The notes beneath the pieces are model-generated. The model saw nothing but the letters and a program-made list of their open reading frames with translations, was not told where the DNA came from and did no database searches. DNA of 64,000 nt from NCBI RefSeq assembly GCF_003265705.1, contig NW_020313168.1:5463862-5527861 (forward strand). The letters run 5' to 3'. A program made the translations under genes and the position numbers. Positions 1-29,900 of this stretch are shown in pieces (positions within the stretch are counted from its first letter, which is position 1; each line of letters starts with the position of its first letter). The DNA is from Callorhinus ursinus (Eukaryota; Chordata; Mammalia; Carnivora; Otariidae).

Positions 1-2004
1 GGGGCATCTGCTTCTCTGTGAGAAGGCAAATGTGCAAAGCATTTACTTAGTACCTAAGAGGCACTTGACAAATAGGAATTTCCCTCCCTTCACCCCCCGG
101 ATGGGCGCCGGCATCGGCATCAGCATCAGAACGCGGGCTTCTCCGCCCAGTGCCGCCTGTGGCCCGCGCGCCGTCCGGGCTGGGACCTGGGGCCTCGCGG
201 GAGGAGCTCCCGCCTGGCCAGCACTGAACTAGGGAAGTCTCTCTTCCAACCGTAGCCCCACAGTGAGCAGCTCTCCCGGGGGGCAGGGGGACAGCAGGAG
301 CCCAGTGTCCAGGAGGCGGGGCTGCTGTGCGGAGAGTTGGTGGGGCCCCTTCCGCTGACACCCAGCCCCCTCCCTTCCCTCAGCGCACCCCCACCGCCTT
401 TCTCTGCCGCCCTCCCCAAGCCAGGCCCCGCTGGGTCTAAACAGCGTCACCGGGACAACAAGCCGAGTCCACTGAGCTGTCCTGCGTGCTTCCAATTTCC
501 TGGCTGTAAAGACTGATTAGGAAGGGTTGCTCCTCAGCTACGAAGACTGTTATTTGTTCTTTGTTTTATAAGCCTTTTCCTTCCTCAGACCGGTGACCGG
601 GGCTCGGTGCAGGTCAGCCCCTGCCGCTTCGGTACGGCCCGGGTGACTCCCTCCCGCGGCTGAGCTCGTGAGTGCCATGATGGCCTGGCCACCACCCGCA
701 GACCTGAACTTCACAGGAGGGCCCAGAGCCCTTGGGCAACCAGGAGATCGGGAGGCCCAGGAGCTCCTGAGGCTGCGCTGTGGCCCAGAGACGCGGCCGT
801 CCCGGCTCTGGTCCCCTGCCTGGACTGGGCCGGCCGTGTGGCCCAAGGCTAGGGAAGGGGAGTCACTCCTAGAGGGGGACAGCCTTGACCTTGTCCTCTC
901 AGGCAGACTTGGGACTGGAGGACTCCTGAGGTCACCCCGTATCCTCTGTCTCGCCGTCTAGTACGGGGGCCCCTGATCTCCCGACAGGTAGGGTGGGTGG
1001 GTTGGTTGGTTGGTTTGAATGGCTTTCTCTATACTCTCCCTGTAAAAGCCCCAACAGGAATAACCAGCTCCTTTTCCTGCCTGTTCTGCTCTAGTTAGGC
1101 AAGCCGTGGTCACCTTCTGATTCTCTCCAGGCTGACCTTCAGCATTTGTTTTTAGCAGGCTTATTGGGCAGACTCACAGCCCAGAGAGCCTCCTCCAGAC
1201 CACCCTGTAGGTCCCTGGGGCCACAGCTCTGCCTCCCTTGGCACCTGCACACGGAGGGAGACTCAGCCCCAGCTCCCCTCCTCGCAGCCCTCGTCCTCTC
1301 CAGGCCCAGCTGGTGGAGGCAGCTGCGCTTCTCGGCACGCCGAGGAGGTGTGAGGTGTGGGAGAGGTTATCAGCCAGCTCGGCTCCGAGGCTCTGATGGC
1401 AGAGCTTTTGTACAAACAGAGGGTGATTTCCTGAGATGGCAAAGCTTGTCCTGATCGAGGTGCACATGGGAACGTGGCAGGTTATGGCTCCCAGGGCAAA
1501 GTCGGGAATTGCTATCATCTGCTTCAGCAGGGAGAAGAATGTCCCCTGCAGGAGGAGAGAGTGGGTAGCTTAAGCCCTGGTGCGCTCTCCAAGCTGCCAC
1601 CCTTTGCCTAGCTGCACGCATGCATGGCGGCCTTGGAGCTGGGAGCTCAGCGGCTTTCAGTTCTGATCGGCTCGCCTGCTCTGGCCCCCCACCCCCTGAG
1701 CTGTGAGTGGCCTGCGTCGGCCTGCCTGGCAGCAGCTCCAGGCTAAGGGGTATGAGAAGCTGCTACCTGAAGTCCTAGCTGGCACGGGGCTGGGGGGAGA
1801 CCCTGCACCGGTGGGCCTCAACCTCCCACTCCACAGAGGAGGAAGCCAGTGTCGGACGAGGGGAGGCCCTGGGGGCGGGACAGGGAGCCAGGCCTGGGCT
1901 TCCTGCCTGGTTCAAAAGGAGATGTGGCAGGACGAGGCCTGGGAAGGCTGAAAGTTGCTGCGCACTGTCCAGCTTCTAGGCCAGGGCCGTTTGGTACAGT
2001 TGTC
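1..2004. other. 5' flank of EVPL, no gene recognised
   Basis: GC-rich unique-looking sequence. In the conserved mammalian gene order SRP68 lies on this side of EVPL, but I recognise no SRP68 exon or poly(A) end here. The short open frames on both strands lack splice context and family motifs, so they look like chance frames in GC-rich DNA. Confidence 0.5.
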
Positions 2005-2368
2005 CAGTTAACCCTTGAAAAGCATGGGTTTGTACTGCGCAGGTCCACTTACGTGGGGCTTGCTTTCTTTCCTTTTTTTTTTTTTTTTTTTAATAAATAC
2101 AGTCCAGTGCTGTAAATATATTTTCTCTTCCTTACAATTGTCTTAATGACATCTCTTCTCTAGCTTTCTTCATTGTGGGAATACAGTATATAATACATAC
2201 GGCACACAAAAGGTGTATTGAGCGACCATTTCTGTCACTGGTAAGGCTTCTGGTCAACAGTAGGCTGTTAGTAGTTAAGTTTGGGAGGAGTCAAAGGTTA
2301 TACAGAGATTTTTCAACTGCATGGGGAGGTCGGCGCCCCTAACCCCCACATTGGGTCAAGGGTCAACT
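2005..2368. mobile_element. Tigger2/MER28-like DNA transposon remnant
   Basis: The segment starts CAGTTAACCCTTGAAAAGC and ends with the near-inverse GGGTCAAGGGTCAACTT, giving terminal inverted repeats about 360 bp apart. The interior, including the GGCTTCTGGTCAACAGTAGG-type stretch, matches what I remember of the pogo-family Tigger2/MER28 non-autonomous elements. It carries no transposase frame. The family name is from memory; the inverted ends are seen directly. Confidence 0.7.
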
Positions 2369-2371
2369 TAA

Positions 2372-2590
2372 TGTGAGCCACAAATGCAAGCCACATGTAT
2401 AATTTTAAGTTTTCTAGTAGCCACATTTAAAAAAAAGTAAAAAGCAGATGAAATTGATTTGTAAAAGTACATTTCACTTAACACAGTGTATCCAAAATAT
2501 TGTGGCTTTAATCAAGATAAAAAAAATTATTGATGAGGTATTTCACATCTTCTTTTCCACACTGAGTCTTTGAAATCCAGTGACTGAAAT
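2372..2590. repeat. Ancient AT-rich interspersed repeat, family not assigned
   Basis: AT-rich block containing GAGCCACAAATGCAAGCCAC and TTTTCTAGTAGCCACATTT. It resembles an old DNA-transposon-type repeat. A fragment with the related motif AGCCACATGTGGCTAGTGGC occurs near 59449. No coding capacity. Confidence 0.35.
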
Positions 2591-4639
2591 CTTGTGGCTG
2601 CCATGTGGGACAGTGCAGGTCTCCACGGAGGCTCTGTCCCATCCTGGCCACCTAAATGACCCTTGTCTTTCTCACATATTTAAAACCCGCATCTTTCTTT
2701 GTCCCTCTCCCTTCTCCTGTGCTTTGGTCTTGGGGGTCAAAGTCACTGCCCATGTGACTAGGAGCATCTCCCAGACGAGGCTGTTCCTGCCGGCTGCATG
2801 TCAGCCCCTATCTGGGGCGCTGGGGCCTGATTTGATTCGGCATTAGACAGTCACGCCAGGAATTCAGCTCTTGTTTTTCTTGCCATGAATCAGTTAGCCC
2901 TAATCTCGGGCGTGTGAGAGCCTCCTGTGCCGCTCATTTATTTCCAGGAGAGCTTCTGCAGACGGGAGACAGAGCTCAACCGTTCCAAATCTCAGTCTGG
3001 TTGCCTTTTGCCTCCTGCCATTGGCAGCCGGGGTCTGCATCCCTCTCCCCTGTCCAGCTTCGGGGGGGGGGTGCTCCCCTTGCTGCTCCTCTCCCGGGGC
3101 TGGAGTCTAGACATCTTTTCCCCCTGGGCCCTCTACCTCTGATGACCACCACCTCCCAGGAAGGAGCCCTGAGTTCTCGGGGAGGCAGGACAGGGGACTG
3201 AGGGCTGCAGTCTCCTGCCTCCCATCTTGGCTCTCCTGGGCTTGTCCAATCTCAAAGATAAGGAAGTGAGCTCTGTGGTTGGAGATGAGAGGCTGGCGCG
3301 TTCAGGGCTGGCTCCTGGATCCTGCAGTCATTTAAACAATGGCCCCTTTCTGAGGACAGTTGATTGCAGGCCTGCTAGTAGTGGTTCAAAGAAAATTGTC
3401 ACCCAGCAATAACATGGAGGAGAGGCTGGGGCAGGGATGCGTGGCATCTAGGCCTGGCCTTCCATCTCTGGCTCCAGCTCACAATCAACACTCAACCGGG
3501 AGCAGAGCTTTGGATACCCTCAGCTTCCCTGTTGCTACCTGTCAAGGCCCCCTGGTGCCCTCCTCACCCCCGCTGTCCCTCCAGCCCCTCCCCTGCCAGG
3601 ATGGGTGACTCCTGTGTCCCCTCTCCAGGACCAGGTTCAGTGGCTTGTCCATGAGACGCAGCCAAAAGGGACTCCAACCTCTTCTGTCCCACTTGGGCAT
3701 GTGGCCAGTCTCAGTTCTCCCCCTGCCCTCTCTAGTTGGAGGGATCCATCCCTACGCCTTCTCTGTTTTCTGCCCTCAGCTGGACTTTACCAGGATGTCC
3801 CCCGTGCCCCAAAGCCAGCACAACCGCATCCCTCGCCTTTGCTACTTGTCCAGCCTGCCCTCCACCGATGCTGTCATGGTTCCAGGGAGTGGCTCTCGAG
3901 CTGCAGAAGGATTCTTCAACGTGGACAGTAAAAGGAGGGCCTGCAAATAGAGGGGCACCGCAGGAGAAGGCAGCTACCAAGATGGCCTGCCTGGCACTCG
4001 ATGCAAGGAAGATCTTGGCCAATAAACTGGCACCATGTCCACCACCCCATCTGACTCCAGAAGAGCCATGCGGGGCCCCTTCTGGGGGACCGAGTGAGGA
4101 GAGGCCGGCAGCAAAACCCAAGTACAGTGGGTTCCCAGGGGGCTCAGCCAGACCCTAGGCTCAGCAGCACCTGGAGGCTAATGCTGGGGGTCCTGGGGCT
4201 AGCGGCACAGGGGGCATCCCAGCCCCTCTGGAGCTGGTCTGAGACTCTTCGGAGGATCCTAGAGCCACAGACAGGATGACACTGAGCCAGCCAGGAAGGT
4301 CAGGCAGTGGGACTGTGGGGTTGTCGTCTGGGGAGCTGACTGGGTGGTGCCCACTTTTAAAATGTACCTTGTGCCAGTTGTCTGGGGTGAATGCCCCCTG
4401 TGGCTGCCCCGTAGTGGTGGCGGGGGGCACAGAGCAGAGGCCAGACACCCCGGGCTGGCAGGGAGTGGCCCCACCTCTGCCGGGACGCGGTGAGGGCTGG
4501 GGGTGGGGGCATGCCTGATCGCCTGATGGCCGGGTGCCCTGTGCTGCCCGAGCGGTGAGGCCAGGCCTCTGTCCCCGAGCATGTGCAAGCATCTGTCCAT
4601 CTGCAGCCCTGTCCCTCCGGGGCCCGGCTCTTTCCCAGT
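2591..4639. other. Intergenic sequence upstream of EVPL
   Basis: GC-rich, no recognised exon, RNA gene or repeat. Several 60-210-codon open frames overlap on both strands without any protein-family signature, and I treat them as chance. Confidence 0.45.
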
Positions 4640-4995
4640 CTGGGTGTGATCTCTGCCGGTTCCCTCTGGGTGTGTGGGTGTAACAAGTCCAAACCTTCTC
4701 TGGGAGTCGGGCAGGCTCGGGCGCCCCGCCCTCTGGGCTGTGCCCTTTCCTCCCCAAACTGGTTGTGCAGGAGCAGCCAAGTGTGGGCAGTGTGGGCGCG
4801 TGCGTGGCAGCCCCAGCCCGCGCTCGCTCGCTGCCTCACCTGCAGGGAGGGGCCTCCCAGAAACCGCCTTCCCGGTGCCTGGCCACCCCACCTCACCAGA
4901 GCCCAGCTAAGCAGCCAGCGAGGACACACGCCTGCCGCCCGCCACCTGCCTGCACTGGCCGAGCCCAGCCTGCACCGGCACCTGCCTTTACGACC
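4640..4995 (+). promoter_or_regulatory. Probable EVPL promoter and 5' UTR
   Basis: The sequence directly upstream of the EVPL start codon is GC-rich, with a CpG-dense patch near 4795-4835 and no obvious TATA box. An E-box-like CACCTG lies at about 4838. Transcription start cannot be fixed from sequence alone. EVPL is expressed in stratified epithelia, so epithelial factors are expected to act here; that is family knowledge, not seen. Confidence 0.35.
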
Positions 4996-22002
<17,007 letters not shown>

Positions 22003-22034
22003 TGGGGCCAAGCAGTCATGGGGAGTGCGTGTGT

Positions 22035-22051
22035 GGGGGGGGGGGGGGGGG
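22035..22051. repeat. Poly-G tract in EVPL 3' UTR
   Basis: Seventeen consecutive G on the plus strand, 33 bp after the stop codon. Length is likely polymorphic and prone to sequencing error. Confidence 0.9.
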
Positions 22052-22238
22052 CGGGCGGCGGGCACCCCTCACCCCCAGAGCAGCCTAATCCGAGGGGCAG
22101 GTCTTCCCTCTGATCGCAGTGCTATTACTCAGAAGTTTGCGATGTTGGGCCCCCCCCCAACTCTGCTGCCCAGTCCATCCCCAGACCCCGAGATCAGCAC
22201 ATCTGTTTTTCCTCCTCCCTCCCCCACCCAGTGCTTCC

Positions 22239-22244
22239 AATAAA
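22239..22244 (+). promoter_or_regulatory. EVPL: EVPL poly(A) signal AATAAA
   Basis: Canonical AATAAA 237 bp after the EVPL stop codon, followed by a GT-rich stretch (GTTCTCCCAGCGTCTAGTTC). This gives a short 3' UTR. Confidence 0.85.
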
Positions 22245-22596
22245 CGAGTTCTCCCAGCGTCTAGTTCGCGTTTGGGAACACAGAATTGATTTGTCTGAGC
22301 CATGAGCACAAGGGGCAGCGTGGCTGGGGGTCCTTCCCAGGTGGGAAGTGGACACGCCTGACCGGCCCTGCCGAGGGAACAGGTGCTTCCAGGGGCTTGG
22401 GCCCCCTTGACTCGGGGAGGCGTGCGTTGGCAGGTCACGGAAAGATCATGAACAGTCCCTGCCCACCACCTCTGTTCTGGGTCTCTCAGTTCGGGCCAGG
22501 AACTGTCTCCAGCCCTCTGTCCACCTCCCCCTGGTCAGCAAGTCCCTGGTAACCCCTTGAGGAGAAAAACACTGGCAAACTCAGGAATACATCACT
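22245..22596. other. Gap between convergent EVPL and CDK3 3' ends
   Basis: About 350 bp between the two opposing poly(A) signals. No gene or repeat recognised. Confidence 0.6.
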
Positions 22597-22602
22597 TTTA
22601 TT
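22597..22602 (-). promoter_or_regulatory. CDK3: CDK3 poly(A) signal AATAAA (minus strand)
   Basis: TTTATT on the plus strand reads AATAAA on the minus strand, about 555 bp beyond the CDK3 stop codon. It is the first canonical signal I see downstream of the CDS. Confidence 0.65.
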
Positions 22603-22801
22603 TACTGTTCTTATAACCGGAGGCGAACGAACATAAGCATATCCTAAGTACGAGACAACAACTCAGAACCACCACGCACGCCCTCACCCACCCTGGGATC
22701 GGGAAAATGTCCTCTCTCTCCCTTGGCCCTGCTTCCTGTTTAACTTGGACTCTTCGCTGGAATGCAGCTCTTCCCCAAAAAACATTTTAAAGCCATAAAT
22801 A

Positions 22802-22815
22802 CCAGCAGGGGGCGC
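22802..22815 (+). promoter_or_regulatory. Strong CTCF-type core motif in CDK3 3' UTR
   Basis: CCAGCAGGGGGCGC fits the CTCF core consensus CCASYAGRKGGCRS at every position. It lies between the convergent ends of EVPL and CDK3. Occupancy is not known. Confidence 0.6.
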
Positions 22816-23153
22816 CCTTTCGGGGGGGGGGCGGTGTCTGGCTCTGCCTTGCCGCCAGGTGGGGCGGGCTTCGCGCCCTCCTCGCGACTTGTTCCAGAGC
22901 CAGGGGACGAAGTCTCTAACGTGCCCCCTACCCCCTGGTGCATGGAGCTTCCGTGCCCCCATCTCGAAATGGCATCGTCAAACCCAACCAAACAACACGG
23001 GAACTTGCTAATGTGGGGGCAGAACTAACCCAAACTCAGCCCCCTTGGCGGGTGAGGCCAAATTCCTCAGAGCTTTGCTCTCCCCCAGATAACGCTCTCT
23101 TTCTTGGGAAGTGGACGGGGAGGCTGGAGAGAGGCTGGGAAGCTCCGGCCTTC

Positions 23154-26015
<2,862 letters not shown>

Positions 26016-26630
26016 AGCCGCAGAGCTGCCCAGGAAACAGAGGGCGCCTGGGGCATTCACCGCCACACCCAGCACCCCTGCCGCCCCTCCAGCCCCCACA
26101 GAACACCCTGCCCAGCCCCCACCCGGGTCCAGGCCCGCCTCTGCCCCCCGCCCCCCCCCATCCCCAGGAGCCCGCCCGGCCCAGGCAGGAAGGTGCCCCG
26201 GCTACGGAGCGCAGGAGGGCCCAAAGTTCTCAGCAGATCCCCTGCCTCGGCCCAGGCTCTGGGGGGTGAAGGCTACCCAGAAGGGCAGCCTGGGGGGGCT
26301 GGAGTCAGCCCCGGGGCAGAAGTCAGGGGTTGGGAAGGGTTTCTGGAGCCACACTCCTGCCCTAGGCCGCACGGCCAGGGTGAGGGGCTGTGCCCCAACT
26401 CTCTGGGGACGCTCGGCCTCCTCTGAGGGCAGAACTTCGGTGGGGGCAGACCCCCTGCACCCTAAGCCCACCACCCCAGCCCTAGTGGCCCCTAACACCC
26501 CTCCCACAAACCCCAGCCCAGAATTCACCAGAAACCCTGTGCTCCTGGGGTCTCACTGCTGGCAGGCTGCCTGCTCTGCAGCTCCCCCTCCTGGCCCCCT
26601 CCGGCGCTGCACCACGTGCACACAACACAA
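26016..26630 (-). promoter_or_regulatory. CDK3 5' region between TEN1 end and CDK3 start
   Basis: About 630 bp separate the TEN1 poly(A) signal from the CDK3 ATG (26013-26015). The sequence is C-rich on the plus strand, with no TATA box evident. CDK3 promoter elements and any 5' UTR exon must lie here or within TEN1. TEN1-CDK3 read-through transcripts are annotated in human, and the spacing allows the same here. Confidence 0.45.
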
Positions 26631-26649
26631 GGTCTCCCCCACTGGGGCC

Positions 26650-26655
26650 TTTATT
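26650..26655 (-). promoter_or_regulatory. TEN1: TEN1 poly(A) signal AATAAA (minus strand)
   Basis: Plus-strand TTTATT, 266 bp beyond the TEN1 stop codon. Confidence 0.8.
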
Positions 26656-26920
26656 CATGAGGACCTTCCAGAACCCTCCATATTCCCACTCGAGGCTCAG
26701 GCCCCAGCACCCCACAGCTCAGCCTCCGGCAGGCGCCTGCCAGGCGGCGGGGGGAGGTGTCCAGAACAATCCAAATTAGCAACCCCTCCTCTTCGGTCCA
26801 GCTCCAGAAAAAGGCTGTCACTCTGGGGAAGGTCCTGCATCTTCTCTGCTCAGACATCTCCAGTGGGCTTGGCCTCAGGAGCAGGCTGGGGAGGGGACGG
26901 CTGCCAGGAACTGCCATTTG

Positions 26921-29900
26921 CTACTGGCTGTTGTCCCTCTCTTGCTGGTACCTCCTCTGCTCCCGGACGGCTTGTTCTAACAAGGGTAGGTTCATTCCTT
27001 CCACACAAGTCAGCACCCGGGCCTTCACCACGGAGCCTCCATCTGAAAGACAGAAGCACGAGGCACTAGCAGGTGACTGGCCCCCTGTCAGCAACACACC
27101 TGACGGATGCATTCCAGCTGTTTCCCCCGGACTCGCTCTCAGGATGAGTTTGAAGGATGGCATTCGGGATACTGGTGATCTTTCTCTACTTGGGCTTCAG
27201 AATGGTGGGCCTGCCGCACACTGTCCCCACGTGTGTCTGGAACTTGGGGGGTAGCCTGAAAATCCCACTTCTCCGTGGAGGAAGGGCCAGATAGATGGCC
27301 CCTCTACTGTCCGTCCTTTGTCATCTTAATTCCCGCCACCTCCTCTGCCCCAAGTGCCCAGGGTTGAGGAGGGGTCGCAATCACCACCCCAGTTCTCTAT
27401 CTGTACTAAGGGAAGGGCCTCCTTGGCATACTGGGCCCCACTGGCATTGAAAATTGGGGCCAAGAGAACCCCATAATTAGTAAATCCAAGGGGAGAGTTT
27501 GGCCTTGTAGAGGTAAGTCATCCTACCCTGGATGAGGGGCTGGGAGGTGCTTCTAGCACATTGCTATGTTGACCTGATGGAAAGATCTGTCAACGCGCAG
27601 GTGACATCAAGCAGGAGAGACATCTGGGCCTACCCTAACAGGTTTTTTGTTTTTTTGTTTTTTTGTTTAAGTAGGCTCCACATGGGTTGAGAGAACAACC
27701 CCGAGATCAAGAGTCAGATGCTCAACCCACTGAGCCACCCAGGAGCCCCGGTTTTTTATTTTTTTCATCCATGTTCTTTATGCTCTCTGCTCACGTCAAC
27801 AAACATAATCAGTGTTCTAGGACATCCTGTTTCCTTTGATGCGGTTTTGAGATACAGGCTTGCTGGTTAGACAGGTCATGCCTTGCCTTCCTCCTAGTCT
27901 AGACCACTTTCCTTCCTTCCTTCCTTCCTTCCTTCCTCCCTCCCTCCCTCCCTCCCTCCCTCCCTTCCTTCCTTCCTCCCTCCCTCCCTCCCTCCCTCCC
28001 TCCCTCCTACTCTCTGTCTCTTTCTCTTTTTAAGTAGGCTCTACACCCAATGTGGGGCTTGACCCTGGCACGGGGCTCGATCTCATGACCGCGAGATCAT
28101 GACCTGAGCCAAAACCAAGAGGCAGATGCTTAACTGACTAAGCCACCCAGGCGCCCTGCACAGAACTTTCCTTACATGATGCCTATCAGCTCTTTCCTCA
28201 CATCAGCCTGGGGAAACCCTCCCTTCTAGATTTATATTGAGGAACATGTTGTTTCTCCCTGTGAATGAAAAACATTATTAAACACGGAAGTGACCTTAAG
28301 AAATATGATTATCACAAGGGACAAACTGGGCAATTCTGTCAGTCCACCTGCAGGTCCTTGTAACCGGGATACAAGGAGAGGCGTTTGAAGAAATAACTGC
28401 AGGGAGGGGAGAACAGAGTCAGCAGACAAGACGGCTAGAGAGTCCTTCAGGGGAATTTTTTTCAAGCTTAACAAATCCAGAGCAACAGAGGGACTGGAGT
28501 GCCAAGGGCAGTGGGAATGCAGAGCGTGGAGGCATGGGTAAGAGAGAGGGAAGGGGGGATGGAAAGAACAGACCTTCTTTTAGGATGTCTGTCCGAGCAG
28601 GGAAGGAGGGTCATAGCGAGGTAGGGATACAGAGCAGAAGATGATGACACTGTTATTATTTTAATACAGAAGAAGCTTGAGTGATTTATACGCTGAGAGG
28701 GAAGGGGCAGTGGTAACAGGTTAAGGACTCAGTTGAGAGGGCAGAGGCCCCGTGGGAGGACAGCCCTGAGTCACGCTGCAGGGAAGATGGGCCCTTCCTC
28801 CTCCCAGACGGGAAGAAAGGGGCCACTGGCGGGTGTGGACATGGGTAATTTTGGGAGGGGCTCCTGCTGCAGCCTCTGTCGGACCTGGGACGTAGGAGGT
28901 GAGGCAGTCTACTGAAAGGGGCGAGGAGGTGATGAAGGAGGGGTCTCCTGTGACAGCTGAGTGCCAGATGGTGGGAGAGGGGTGGACCGGGACTTGCACA
29001 AGGCCCTAGTGCAGGCAGCGGTGATGGAAGGCAAGGGCCGGAAGCTTCCACCAGGAAAGGGGTTGCCATGGCAGCGAGACCTGGCTGGAGCAGAGGAAAG
29101 TGAACAGGAGAGAAGGCAGGAGAAAAAGGAGCCCAAAGTGCACAGGTCCTGTGGGGTGAAGAGCAGGGAGGTACCAGGAGTCACGGCTGCAGTCCCAGGT
29201 GGCAGAGGTGTGGCTGTGGCCGTGGGAGGCAGAAGTGGGGCAGAACCGGCTGGCTGCAGAGAAGAACAAAGGTGTGAATGGCAAACCCGAGTGGCTAGCA
29301 GGCTGCTGGCCCCACCTCTGGGCCCTGCGGCATGTGTGACCAGGGAGTATGACCAGGCTGTACATGGGGATGGGAGGGGAACTGCGGTCCTGGGAAAGAG
29401 CCAGGTTTCAGGCAGACGAGGGCGTAAAAAGGAGCCCTTCAGGGAGGAGCGAAGGTTCCAGAAGACACAACAGGAAGGCTTGTAAGGGCAGGGACCAGCT
29501 AGAAGAAAACCAGGCAGGAAGGATTTATGGCGAGGGCTCGAGGGCAGCCTCTCGCTGTAGGCAAGGTCACCTACAGCCTGGGAATTCTCCTAGGGACTCT
29601 GAAGCAGAACTGAGGAAAGGCTGTGTCCCAGCACCTCCGCCCTGGGAGGAAGCCCTCAGACACTCGGATGGTGCGCCAAGAACCTGTCAGAGCCAGGGGG
29701 TTTCTGGCAGGCATTTCTTCACCTTTTTGGTCTCCTCGGCTCGCTGTGTGCACACATTTCAGGAAAGTCACTTTATTTTTCTTTTTAAGTTTTATTTCTT
29801 TAAGTAATCTCTACACCCAACGTGGGGCTCGAATGCACGACCCCGAGATCAAGAATCACGTGCTCTTATCACTGAGCCGGCCAGGTGCCCCAAAAAGGTG

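Noticed and set aside
1..2004. 3' end of SRP68
   Set aside because: Expected by gene order on this side, but no recognisable exon or terminal signal is present.
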